Below, in pieces: positions 23,917 through 32,160 of a DNA stretch of 36,300 bases; positions within the stretch are counted from its first letter, which is position 1; each line of letters opens with the position of its first letter. The translations under genes were made by a program, and so were the position numbers. The notes beneath the pieces are model-generated. The model saw only the letters and a list, made by a program, of their open reading frames with translations, had not been told where the DNA came from and searched no databases. The DNA is from VGWB01 sp964480945. GTDB taxonomy: Bacteria; Bacteroidota; Ignavibacteria; UBA10030. The stretch is taken from contig CAYZRX010000034.1 in NCBI GenBank assembly GCA_964480945.1, positions 1 through 36,300 of the forward strand, written 5' to 3'.

Positions 23917-24846
23917 TCAACTGGCCGTCGGTTTTAGCCGCTCGTGGGTTTCATCATGCTTCTCCAGCGGCTCGAGGTGTGTGGTGATATTGAGCGTGAT
24001 GGGGAGAGAGCTCTTGAGTGCGGCCTCGATCTCCGTTGCCTTCCAGTGAGCCTCTTCGATCTCCGCACCTTTAGGGAACAACAGGTGGAACTCCACCCAC
24101 ATTGACGTTCCGCTGTGCCGATAGCGCAGCTCGTGGTACCGAAGTCCTCTTTTCTCCGTTTCCGCGTCAAGGGCTGCTCTGATCTGCCCTTCGAAGACCG
24201 GGTCAGCTTCATCCATCAACCCCCCAACAGACTGCCGGATGAGCTTTCCTCCCGACCACAGGATATTGATCGCCGCTGCGATGGCGATGATCGGGTCAAA
24301 GGGAAGCCAGCCCGTCCAGAGCACCATCAGCAGGGCGACGATCACGGCGAAGCTCGTCCACGAGTCCGTCAGGACATGCTTCCCGTTCGCAATGAGGACA
24401 ATCGACCTGGTTCGTTTCCCCTGCCACACCAGGTAGCCGCCCAGCACAGCGTTCGTCGCGGCCGCAGCCACCGTGATGAGCGTTCCAGCCTCGAGGTTCT
24501 CGAGCGCGAGCCCCGCGATCCACTTTGCGACCGACGCATAGATGATATACCCGGCGGCGATCATGATCATCATACCTTCCATCCCCGCGGAGAAAAAGCT
24601 GATCTTCTCATGACCGTACAGGTGGCTGCGATCTGCCGGCTTGAAGCTGAGCCGGAGACTGAACGCCGCGAAGGCCACGGCGAAGACGTGAATAACCGAT
24701 TCGGCGGCATCGGAGAGGATCGCGACGGAGCCGGTGATGGCATAGGCAAAGGTCTTGCCAATGAGCATCAGAACTCCGATGGCGAGGGAAAGCCTGATGG
24801 CAAACCATTGCTGGCGATAGGCGGCGGACCCGCTATCCAAATTCAT
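23917..24846 (-). CDS. Cation diffusion facilitator (CDF) transporter
   Basis: 309 residues. Six membrane helices in ~15-205; metal-site motifs SDAAESVIHVF (45-55; Asp46) in TM2 and GKHVLTDSW in TM5 (His and Asp four apart, a Zn/Mn/Fe-type site). RSHLYGHEKISFF is the typical TM2-3 loop. The single cytoplasmic ferredoxin-like domain (~210-295) carries LRYRHSGTSMWVEFHLLFP and ends TTHLEPLEKHDETHE, with His residues able to hold a second metal. It exports divalent metal by proton exchange. Which metal is unknown. It is the last gene of the run starting with the second CDF. Confidence 0.95.
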   Translation of the reverse strand: MNLDSGSAAYRQQWFAIRLSLAIGVLMLIGKTFAYAITGSVAILSDAAESVIHVFAVAFAAFSLRLSFKPADRSHLYGHEKISFFSAGMEGMMIMIAAGYIIYASVAKWIAGLALENLEAGTLITVAAAATNAVLGGYLVWQGKRTRSIVLIANGKHVLTDSWTSFAVIVALLMVLWTGWLPFDPIIAIAAAINILWSGGKLIRQSVGGLMDEADPVFEGQIRAALDAETEKRGLRYHELRYRHSGTSMWVEFHLLFPKGAEIEEAHWKATEIEAALKSSLPITLNITTHLEPLEKHDETHERLKPTAS

Positions 24847-24882
24847 AGGCGAATGAGGAAAATGATGACTGCCCGGAAATGC

Positions 24883-26043
24883 TTATACCTTGATGATCAC
24901 GTTGAAGCGATACATCGCGTACGCGATCAGATACAACGCCAACATAAATGCTACGGAATGCAGGAACGAGGCGACCATCGGATCTCCGACCGGGGCGAAG
25001 AGGAGATGGTAGTAGAACGACTGGAATGAAACTGGTGTCCCCTCCGGCCCGGTGACCTTGATAATGGCTGTGAGACGGCCGATGAGACCTGCGAGCGCGA
25101 ACATTGTGATCGCGTTCAGCCCGTAAATCTGAAACGGCTTCGCCCATTTCTTGTATCCTCTCACATCGATCAGCCAGTAGCAGAAGGCGAAGATGTTCAG
25201 TGCCATTCCGGCCATGAACACGGAGTACGAACTCGTCCAGAGGTTCTTATTGATCGGAAGCCAATTGTCCATGAGCAGTCCGAGGAACAGGAACACGTTT
25301 CCAAAGATGAACATCCAGACGGTCTTTTCCTCGGGCGTTCTCTCGGAACGCAGAAAATAGCCGGTCAGCACCCCAAACATGGTCGTGGCGATCGCCGGGA
25401 GGGTGCTCAAAATGCCCTCCGGATCGAATCCTGGGGCGGGCGCGCCCACCCACGTGTGACCTGCGAGGAGCGTTGAATCAATGTACCAGGCCAGACTTCC
25501 CACCGGCTCCAGCACCCCGGCTCCGTAACCCGGGACCGGAACGACTTTGACGAGCAGCCAGTATGCTGCAAGGAGGATCGCGGTCCATCGAACCTGCCAC
25601 GTGACGTTGCAGTAGAGAACGATCAGGCTCGCGATGAAGTAGCAGACTGCAATGCGCTGGAGGACGCCGGGGATGCGCATCGTCGCCCAGCTGAAGTGAT
25701 GGCCGAACAACAGCCCAAAGGGAAACCCATTGAGGAACAGACCGATGGCGAAGATGATCGCTGCACGTTGCAGCGCGTGCAGAAGAAGTTTCTCACGGTT
25801 GGCGCCATGCTCGACCCGTTTGGAGAACGAGAAGGTCATGGCCATGCCGACGATCCAGAGAAAGAAGGGAAAGATAAGGTCGGTGAACGTCCAGCCGTTC
25901 CACGCCGCGTGTTCGAACGGCGGATAGACGTGGGACCACGAGCCTGGGTTATTCACCATCATCATACCGGCGATGGTGGCGCCGCGGAAAACGTCGAGCG
26001 AGACCAGTCGGCCGCTGGTCTTGGAAACCGTTGGGTCGGTCAT
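24883..26043 (-). CDS. NagX/HGSNAT-like membrane acyltransferase
   Basis: 386 residues from the ATG at 26043 (AAGGAG 6 nt upstream; a start at 26073 is less likely). About ten membrane helices. The signature LVSLDVFRGATIAGMMMVNNPG and FEHAAWNGWTFTDLIFPFFLWIVGMAM matches the DUF5009/HGSNAT family; His45 in EHAAWNG corresponds to the catalytic His of human HGSNAT (His269, known). HGSNAT transfers acetyl from cytosolic acetyl-CoA across the membrane to a terminal amino sugar. Bacterial NagX is thought to act on amino-sugar derivatives. No nag genes are nearby; it sits between two CDF transporters. Confidence 0.93.
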   Translation of the reverse strand: MTDPTVSKTSGRLVSLDVFRGATIAGMMMVNNPGSWSHVYPPFEHAAWNGWTFTDLIFPFFLWIVGMAMTFSFSKRVEHGANREKLLLHALQRAAIIFAIGLFLNGFPFGLLFGHHFSWATMRIPGVLQRIAVCYFIASLIVLYCNVTWQVRWTAILLAAYWLLVKVVPVPGYGAGVLEPVGSLAWYIDSTLLAGHTWVGAPAPGFDPEGILSTLPAIATTMFGVLTGYFLRSERTPEEKTVWMFIFGNVFLFLGLLMDNWLPINKNLWTSSYSVFMAGMALNIFAFCYWLIDVRGYKKWAKPFQIYGLNAITMFALAGLIGRLTAIIKVTGPEGTPVSFQSFYYHLLFAPVGDPMVASFLHSVAFMLALYLIAYAMYRFNVIIKV

Positions 26044-26099
26044 GAGGATCTCCTTGACATCTTGAACTGTCAATCGTCAGTCAAACACTGTCAATTCGT

Positions 26100-26201
26100 T
26101 CATCCCCCCCATGAAGTTCCGGACCGGAGGAAAACGACGACGATCCATCCAACGAGAAGTGCGAGGATGATGATGATGCGAAGCTTTTTCTGGGAAGACA
26201 T
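26100..26201 (-). CDS. Possible 33-residue single-TM peptide
   Basis: An ATG at 26201 opens a 33-codon frame: a basic N-terminus (MSSQKKLR) followed by about 18 hydrophobic residues (IIIILALLVGWIVVVFLR) and a short Gly-rich end. This is a classic single-pass small-membrane-protein layout, in the 268-bp gap before the NagX-like gene. No good Shine-Dalgarno is visible, so coding is unproven. Confidence 0.35.
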   Translation of the reverse strand: MSSQKKLRIIIILALLVGWIVVVFLRSGTSWGG

Positions 26202-26311
26202 TCGGGGGATATGCTTGTGTCGTGGTTCGCAAAAAAGATAGGGACAAAAGTCGGGACAAGCAATCAGTGCGGCGGAAAGAGCTGACTCTAGCTCGACGTT
26301 CTGTCTTGACG

Positions 26312-27679
26312 CTACACCGGCTCCGCGTGGACGGTGATTCGGTACAGCTGAGGGAACTGCTGGTACAGTTGCCCCTCAACCTCGGAGATGATCTCATGCA
26401 CTTCGGCGAGCGTTCGCGATTTGTCGAACTGACAGGTGAGCGTGAGGTAATACTTTCTCCCGCCCTTCAAGATCGTGAGATCGGTGCACGCTGAGACCCT
26501 CACGTCCCGAAGAGCCAGCGTTTTGATCTTGTCGACAAGCTCTTGCTCAACCGTGGTCGCATCGACGAGCTCCGTCTCGCCGGGGTAATATTCTTCCAGG
26601 TGGATCGTTACCTTTTCAACCGTTGGGATTTCCTCCCGGATTCGCTCCTCAATCTCGGAGGCCATCCTGTGCGCCGCGACGAAGGTATTCCCTTTTATGT
26701 ACTCCACGTCGAAATCGATGAAGTGCTTGCCGCCGGAATGGTAGACCTCGAGGTTATGGGGTGCCCGGAGGCCTTTGTTCAAAACGATCATTCGAACCTT
26801 GTCGACGATCGTCTCGTCCTTGCTCCTCAGCGGCTCAGCGTGCACAACGAGGTCGGCATTCGGTTGTACCGCGTAGACGGCCTTCTCAATTTCATCCATA
26901 ATTCTATGAGCACGCTCGAACGTGATCGTCCGCTTGATCGCAACCGTCATGTCGATGAAGAGCTTCGCCCCCGACATTCGGAGCCGGACACTGCGGACCT
27001 CTTCAACTCCCTCCACCGCTTTGACCGTCAGCTCGACCGTGCCAGCCAGCCCGGCAGGGACTCGATCCATCAACGCATCGATCGTGCGCCGGCCGAGCCG
27101 GTAGCTGACAAAGAGAACCAGAAATGCGACACCGATCGCAGCGATGGAGTCAAAGCTCGGGTGGCCGATGGAGACAAACAAAAGACCGGCGAGGACCGTC
27201 AACGAGGACCAGATATCGCTCGAGAAGTGAAGCGCGTCGGCTTCCAACGCTTGACTGTTATATTTCCTTGCAACACGCCTCAGCGCTCGAGAGCGGCTGA
27301 AGTCGATAACGATGGCGAATCCAACGACAGCAAAGCTCCATACGTTCGCTTCCACATGGACCCCACGCCCCATCAGGCGGTGGATGGCCTCCCAGATAAT
27401 CCAACCGCATGTAATGAGCAGAAGGCCTGTCTCAAACAATGCGGAGATGTTCTCCATCTTCCCGTGACCGTAACGGTGATCCTCATCGGCCGGCTTGTCC
27501 GACACACTCACCGCAACGAACGTGATAAGCGCTGCGAGAAGGTCCAGTCCCGAGTGAGCCGCCTCGGACAGGATCCCCAGGCTGTTGGTAGCCAAGCCGA
27601 CGGTGAGCTTCGTGCCGGCCAGAACCACCGCGGCTCCGACGGAGCTCAGGGCGATCGCTTTTTTTTCGTTGATGGCCAT
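26312..27679 (-). CDS. CDF transporter with three tandem C-terminal domains
   Basis: 455 residues from the ATG at 27679 (a TTG 54 nt upstream is open but unlikely). Membrane part ~5-200 with SEAAHSGLD in TM2 and ALHFSSDIW in TM5, a Zn-type His/Asp site, plus EDHRYGHGKMEN. Instead of one cytoplasmic ferredoxin-like domain there are three in a row (~205-285, ~290-365, ~370-455), each with a xVxVHxEP-like last strand (LVVHAEPL, VTIHLEEY, ITVHAEPV). CDFs usually have one (~290-320 residues in total). The extra copies may add metal sensing or widen the dimer. The substrate is unknown. Confidence 0.93.
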   Translation of the reverse strand: MAINEKKAIALSSVGAAVVLAGTKLTVGLATNSLGILSEAAHSGLDLLAALITFVAVSVSDKPADEDHRYGHGKMENISALFETGLLLITCGWIIWEAIHRLMGRGVHVEANVWSFAVVGFAIVIDFSRSRALRRVARKYNSQALEADALHFSSDIWSSLTVLAGLLFVSIGHPSFDSIAAIGVAFLVLFVSYRLGRRTIDALMDRVPAGLAGTVELTVKAVEGVEEVRSVRLRMSGAKLFIDMTVAIKRTITFERAHRIMDEIEKAVYAVQPNADLVVHAEPLRSKDETIVDKVRMIVLNKGLRAPHNLEVYHSGGKHFIDFDVEYIKGNTFVAAHRMASEIEERIREEIPTVEKVTIHLEEYYPGETELVDATTVEQELVDKIKTLALRDVRVSACTDLTILKGGRKYYLTLTCQFDKSRTLAEVHEIISEVEGQLYQQFPQLYRITVHAEPV

Positions 27680-27782
27680 TCGCAAAGACGGATGATTGCC
27701 TCGACGTCGACGGATCAAGAAGACTGAAAGCAAGAATATTCAACAATTGCCGGATATTCAAGCAGGACTGGGAGGGATTTCG

Positions 27783-27837
27783 GGGAGAAAGGGCGCAAGG
27801 CGCTCGCTCCCCGTGGCGAGCGATAGCTATCTCTTCG
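27783..27837. repeat. 55-bp direct repeat, left copy at gap
   Basis: Identical over 55 bp to 27938-27992 on the other side of the N-run. It contains hairpin CGCTCGC/GCGAGCG. The two copies are best read as one sequence duplicated by assembly. Confidence 0.95.
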
Positions 27838-27937
27838 NNNNNNNNNNNNNNNNNNNNNNNNNNNNNNNNNNNNNNNNNNNNNNNNNNNNNNNNNNNNNNN
27901 NNNNNNNNNNNNNNNNNNNNNNNNNNNNNNNNNNNNN
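27838..27937. other. Assembly gap (100 N), probably spurious
   Basis: Exactly 100 N between identical 55-bp ends. 55 is a common de Bruijn k-mer, and contigs meeting at a k-mer overlap by exactly k. Removing the N and one copy gives a continuous sequence of plausible length. Confidence 0.9.
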
Positions 27938-27992
27938 GGGAGAAAGGGCGCAAGGCGCTCGCTCCCCGTGGCGAGCGATAGCTATCTCTTCG
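27938..27992. repeat. 55-bp direct repeat, right copy at gap
   Basis: Second copy of 27783-27837; it carries the TAG stop of the racemase gene (27982-27984) and hairpin CGCTCGC (27956-27962) / GCGAGCG (27971-27977), which follows that gene and may be a weak terminator. Confidence 0.95.
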
Positions 27993-29112
27993 GAATTGTT
28001 TCAAACCAAACCGTCATTCGGTCGACCCTATCAATATCGACCGTGACGCCGATGCCCCTCTTCTCCGTGGGCACACGAATGGTGCCTTCCCTCTCCATGG
28101 TCCACTCGGGCGTGATAATGTCGCGCTCCCAGTAACGCGCACTCGGTGAGATATCGCCCGGCAGCGTAAAGTTCGGTAACGAAGCCAGGGCGACGTTGTA
28201 GGAGCGGCCGACGCCTGATTCAAGCATGCCGCCGCACCACACCGGGATACCATGGCGTTGGCAGAGATTGTGGATGCGAAGGGAGGAAGTGAACCCGCCG
28301 ACCCTGCCCGGTTTGATATTGATGATCCTTCCGCTTCCCAGCGTGATCATGTCCTCCGCCCGCTCAACGTTTGAGATGGATTCATCGAGACAGACCGGAG
28401 TTTTCAGTTCCTTCTGGAGCTGAGCGTGGCGAACGAGGTCGTCCCAGGCGAGAGGCTGCTCGATCATCATGAGCCCGAATTCGTCCAGCTGCTTGAGCCT
28501 CGGCAGATCGTCAAGGGTGTACGCATTGTTCGCATCGACCATCAGCGGGACGCCGGCTCCGACAGCCTTCCGGACTGTCCTCACATACTCGATGTCTTTT
28601 CCGGGTTTGACCTTGATCTTGATTTTCCTGTACCCTTGCTTCACGCATTCCTGCACGCGCGCAACAAGCTCGTCGGGAGATTTTTGGATGCCGATGGAGA
28701 TGCCGACGGGAACCTTGTCTCGCGTACCGCCAAGGAGTTTTGAGAGTGAGACCTGCCGCATCTCCGCCGTGAGCGCCCAGAGGCCCATCTCCATCGAAGC
28801 CTTCGCCATCGCGTGCCCGCGGATGCGCTCCTCGAGCATGTCGTAGATGCCCTCCGGACCGTCGAATTCTCGCTCGAGCACGAGCGGCGCAATCCAGTCA
28901 CGAATCGCGATGCGCGCTGTGTCCGTCGTGTCCGGATAGTAGTTTGGCATGTCCTCTGCCACACATTCGCTCCAGGCGACCACACCGTCAACGCTTTCGA
29001 GCCTCAGCAACAGGATCCTGCGCGTCTTCACGCTTCCCGACGAGATCTCGAACGCCTCTTTCAGCGGCAGCTGAATCTCCCTCAGATCAATTTGTTTCAG
29101 TCGGAGTTTCAT
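27982..29112 (-). CDS. OSBS / N-succinylamino-acid racemase (enolase superfamily)
   Basis: 376 residues. Catalytic set of the muconate-lactonising subgroup: KIKIKVKPG (Lys167 second Lys of KxK), Asp193 (MVDANNAY), Glu218 (MIEQP), Asp243 (CLDES) with the expected 25-residue spacing of metal ligands, and Lys267 (NIKPGRVGG). GGMLESGVGRSYNVALASLPNF with LPGDISPSARYW is the signature of the NSAR/OSBS family rather than dipeptide epimerases. Members make o-succinylbenzoate for menaquinone and/or racemise N-succinylamino acids (known). No men genes are nearby. It starts 1 nt after the GNAT gene stop, so the two are coupled. The stop lies in the duplicated 55-bp segment. Confidence 0.93.
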   Translation of the reverse strand: MKLRLKQIDLREIQLPLKEAFEISSGSVKTRRILLLRLESVDGVVAWSECVAEDMPNYYPDTTDTARIAIRDWIAPLVLEREFDGPEGIYDMLEERIRGHAMAKASMEMGLWALTAEMRQVSLSKLLGGTRDKVPVGISIGIQKSPDELVARVQECVKQGYRKIKIKVKPGKDIEYVRTVRKAVGAGVPLMVDANNAYTLDDLPRLKQLDEFGLMMIEQPLAWDDLVRHAQLQKELKTPVCLDESISNVERAEDMITLGSGRIINIKPGRVGGFTSSLRIHNLCQRHGIPVWCGGMLESGVGRSYNVALASLPNFTLPGDISPSARYWERDIITPEWTMEREGTIRVPTEKRGIGVTVDIDRVDRMTVWFETIPKR

Positions 29113-29113
29113 G

Positions 29114-29989
29114 TCACGACTTGAGTAGAATGTAGAAGCATCTCCCCGATGAAGTATCCCGGACGAATCCCTTCACTTTATATCCTTTCCCAAGATAGTG
29201 GAGGAATGCCTTTCGCGTTGAAACCCGCCACCCGCGGGCCATGTCCATCGATTCGTTTCTCACCGCGTGGATATCCGAAGGGATCTCTACCTTCACGGCC
29301 GGCAGGCTCTTCAGCTCTCCCTCGGAGGGAGAACTGCGACCATTCAATCCCAGCGTCGCATTGACCACCGGCGCGTCGAGCGCAGCCTTCGGCAGCTGAT
29401 CCGGCGTGCCCGCGAGGAACCGGTTCACGCGCTCCGATCTGATCCGCCAGGCGACGATAAACCGATCCATCCCGATTCCACGATGAAGGTCGCTCTGTGC
29501 ATCATCGGGGTACATCTCGACAACGTACTCATCGATCTCAGCCCCCAGCCGATCGAGATTCAGATGAGCGTTCCGGGCGACGAGCGGATCGTACGTCCAA
29601 TAGATCTCCTCGACGCCGAGGGGTATCAGCAAATCGCGTTGGTACATTTTCAGAGCTTGTCCCAGTCCAAGACCGCGGGCATCCTTTCGCACTGCGAGCA
29701 TGTCGGACCAGTGCACGAGACGCCCTTCCTTCACGCCCGTCAGTCCGAAGACGAACCCGATCATATGTCCGCGCTCGTCAAAGGCACCGGCCGTGACGCC
29801 TCCAATCCTCTGACCGACCATTAAGATCGACGCCGGCACATGCTCTGCGAAACCTCCCCCCCAGGTCTCCTCTTGTAGATTAACGCACTCTTTGTAGTCT
29901 TCAGATGAACTCAAGCGACGGAGAATGATCGCGCCTCTCGATCCTGAAAGCGTGATTCGCTTACTCGTGTCGTCGTGTTGAAGAGTCAT
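29114..29989 (-). CDS. GNAT N-acyltransferase paired with NSAR/OSBS
   Basis: 291 residues. N-terminal GNAT fold (~20-150): ECVNLQEETWGGGF, LAVRKDARGLGLGQALK with the acyl-CoA pyrophosphate loop RGLGLG (~105-110), and EEIYWTYDPLVARNAHLNLDRLGA. The C-terminal ~130 residues are the family-specific extension of the COG3375-type proteins that sit next to NSAR/OSBS genes in many bacteria (remembered association). In Geobacillus such a GNAT succinylates D-amino acids that NSAR then racemises (established for that case). By coupling to the next gene I infer the same chemistry here. The start codon has no strong ribosome site. Confidence 0.9.
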   Translation of the reverse strand: MTLQHDDTSKRITLSGSRGAIILRRLSSSEDYKECVNLQEETWGGGFAEHVPASILMVGQRIGGVTAGAFDERGHMIGFVFGLTGVKEGRLVHWSDMLAVRKDARGLGLGQALKMYQRDLLIPLGVEEIYWTYDPLVARNAHLNLDRLGAEIDEYVVEMYPDDAQSDLHRGIGMDRFIVAWRIRSERVNRFLAGTPDQLPKAALDAPVVNATLGLNGRSSPSEGELKSLPAVKVEIPSDIHAVRNESMDMARGWRVSTRKAFLHYLGKGYKVKGFVRDTSSGRCFYILLKS

Positions 29990-30177
29990 GAATTCTTGCG
30001 GGGTTGAACGATTTCGGGCGTTTCCCAGACTTATGCAGCAAGCTAAGAAAGAGGGGTAAGGAAATCAACTTTGAAGACAATCGGTGCGATGGTCGTAACT
30101 TGTGCGTTTTGCCGCCTGCGCGTGGACGGCCGCAGCGTTACTCCATAGGGTCGATCCTTCCCCGGCGCAAGAAAGAC

Positions 30178-31245
30178 TCAGCGTATCTCCTCAAATGTCC
30201 GGTTCCCGATGGGATACTTCTTCCAGTCTTTGTAGTCGAAGTGCCACCATTCCCACTCGTACACTCTGAATCCCTCCTGCTCCATGGCCTCGCGGAGCAG
30301 TTCCCGATGCCAGCGCTGGAGCGACGTTCCTCCGGGGTAGTCCGGAAAGGCGCGATGGGAGAACTCGTCGTAACCGCTGACCATCTCGACGGGCTTTCCT
30401 GTCCTGAGATCGTACAGCGAGACATCAGCAGCGCACCCGCGGTTGTGCCGGGATCCCGCGGCCGGGTTGGCGACAAACGTCTTCTCATCATCCGGCGTTG
30501 CATCCCAGAACATTTTGGTCACGTACCAAGGTCTATAGGCGTCATGGATCAGCAATCCGTACCCTCGTTGCTTCAGCCACCGGTGCGCACGGACCAAGGC
30601 CTCCGCCGCCGGACGCTGCAGGAACGCCTTTGCTTCAGTATAGAGAGCCTCTCCCATGAAGTTGTTCTTGGTGGCGTACCGGACATCCAATCTGATCGTC
30701 GGATCGAGCGTTGCAACATCCACAAGATCCGCTTTCAGGAAGCTGCCCTTCTCCTTCGGCGGTTGCGCACGCAGAGCCTCGCGCCGCAGGAGGGCGATGG
30801 GTCTCAGGGGCTTGATGCGGAAAACCGAGCCGTCCTCACCGCCGATCGCGAGACGCTCGAACGTGTTCCTCCCCATGGTAAACGAAGCAGCGCGACCGTT
30901 ACTGCGGCGCTGAAAGATGATCGCCGTGTCCGGCAAAGAGGAGCGTTCCTCAACCTTGAAGACGTTTCCGGAGAGCTCCCGGAGAGAAATTCGGCGATCC
31001 GGTCCCTTCATCAAGAGGGTGAGCCGTTCGTTCTCTTCCAGGACGTAGATGGTATCACCCTTCAGCGCGTACTCGCCGATGAGCCGTTTCCATTGAACCG
31101 GAGCATCCTTCGGTTTCGGCCCTTGAAGGACGTTGCCGGTACCCGAGGCAGGGAGATGAAAGCAACCGACAACAAGAAACAGAAACGCAAAGCGGTGGAC
31201 CGGCTTTGTGAGCATTCTGTTGGCCTTCGAATTATTCACCTGCAT
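30178..31245 (-). CDS. D-Ala-D-Ala dipeptidase (VanX/DdpX, M15D), lipoprotein
   Basis: 355 residues. Residues ~19-28 are a signal peptide ending FLVVGC, a lipobox, so a membrane-anchored lipoprotein is likely (starts at 31245 or 31215 both fit). Residues ~50-140 are a beta-rich domain of unknown type, absent from VanX. The peptidase domain is ~165-355: DAYRP (235-239; Arg238), zinc motif SRHNRGCAADVSL (His267, Asp274), and EWEWWHFDY with Glu332 and zinc His335. The enzyme splits D-Ala-D-Ala to D-Ala. It lies 13 bp after the esterase gene and upstream of the GNAT-racemase pair. The N-terminal domain is unusual. Confidence 0.92.
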   Translation of the reverse strand: MQVNNSKANRMLTKPVHRFAFLFLVVGCFHLPASGTGNVLQGPKPKDAPVQWKRLIGEYALKGDTIYVLEENERLTLLMKGPDRRISLRELSGNVFKVEERSSLPDTAIIFQRRSNGRAASFTMGRNTFERLAIGGEDGSVFRIKPLRPIALLRREALRAQPPKEKGSFLKADLVDVATLDPTIRLDVRYATKNNFMGEALYTEAKAFLQRPAAEALVRAHRWLKQRGYGLLIHDAYRPWYVTKMFWDATPDDEKTFVANPAAGSRHNRGCAADVSLYDLRTGKPVEMVSGYDEFSHRAFPDYPGGTSLQRWHRELLREAMEQEGFRVYEWEWWHFDYKDWKKYPIGNRTFEEIR

Positions 31246-31257
31246 GATCCGTGAGGT

Positions 31258-32106
31258 TTAGAACTTCAGAACTTCCCGGAGCCGCTTCAAGAGCGGCTGG
31301 ATCTCCCTGTCCCAGAGCTGCCAGTCGTGTCCTCCCGGCACCTCGTGATATTCATAGGGAGCCCCGTAGTATCGCAGCAGATCGGTGAACGCCCGTTGCG
31401 CAGGGAGGAACGTTCGGTATCCATCTTGAATGCCGGTAGCCATGTAGAGGTAGGGGAAGGAATCCCTCGGCACTTCCCGATAGAGGAAGAACACGTCGTG
31501 TTCGTTCCGAAAGTCATTCTGTTGCTCGCCGAACGCTTTCCGGAGGCTCGGCGCGAGCGCCCCCTCAGGTTGTCGCGATGAGTCGTTCACGGCACGAGGG
31601 ATACTCAGGGCGCCGCTGAGGGAGCCGGCAAAATGAAATTCGTCTGGATGTCGGAGGGCCAGCACCAAGGCCCCGTACCCCCCCATCGAAAGTCCGGCGA
31701 TCGCCTGTCGCGCAGTATCGACTGAGTACAGCCTCCTGATATAGTAGGGGACATCCTTGACAATGTAGTCCTCGAATTTGTCGCGCGGCTCCGTGTACGA
31801 GTTGACATACCACGAATTTTCGGCGTCGGGCATGACGACGATTAACGGCATGCCCTTCACGTAGACCGAAAGTTTTGTTCGTGTGGACCAGTCAGCGTTG
31901 CTCCCGCTGTAGCCGTGCAACAGGTAGAGAACGGGGTAGTGCCGACTGGAATCGTAGTTCGATGGAAGCAGCACGGAGATCTTCATCGTCCTCCCGAGGC
32001 TTGGCATGTAGAGGCTGTCCACGCGGACCTGTGCGGGGAGTGACCGCGTCGACAGGGAGAGGAATGCAATAGCGACGATGATCCAGAGCGAGGAGTGTCT
32101 TTTCAT
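31258..32106 (-). CDS. Secreted alpha/beta-hydrolase esterase
   Basis: 282 residues from the ATG at 32106 (GAAGGGAAAG just upstream). Signal peptide ~1-26 (hydrophobic VAIAFLSL, cleavage near LPAQ). Esterase-D-like family: LHGYSGSNADW, nucleophile Ser140 in GLSMGGYGA, Asp in TGIQDGYR (~235), His in GGHDWQLW (~262). Family members hydrolyse carbohydrate or small acyl esters; substrate unknown. Located between the VWA gene and the dipeptidase, both in the same direction with short spacing. Confidence 0.92.
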   Translation of the reverse strand: MKRHSSLWIIVAIAFLSLSTRSLPAQVRVDSLYMPSLGRTMKISVLLPSNYDSSRHYPVLYLLHGYSGSNADWSTRTKLSVYVKGMPLIVVMPDAENSWYVNSYTEPRDKFEDYIVKDVPYYIRRLYSVDTARQAIAGLSMGGYGALVLALRHPDEFHFAGSLSGALSIPRAVNDSSRQPEGALAPSLRKAFGEQQNDFRNEHDVFFLYREVPRDSFPYLYMATGIQDGYRTFLPAQRAFTDLLRYYGAPYEYHEVPGGHDWQLWDREIQPLLKRLREVLKF

Positions 32107-32160
32107 CTTTCCCTTCTTTTTTGAGTTATCGACTTCTTGCTTCTTCATTCTTCCTTCCTT

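Noticed and set aside
27982..29112. L-Ala-D/L-Glu dipeptide epimerase as identity for the enolase-superfamily gene
   Set aside because: A nearby D-Ala-D-Ala dipeptidase made this tempting, but the LPGDISPSARYW and GGMLESGVGRSYN signatures point to the NSAR/OSBS family.
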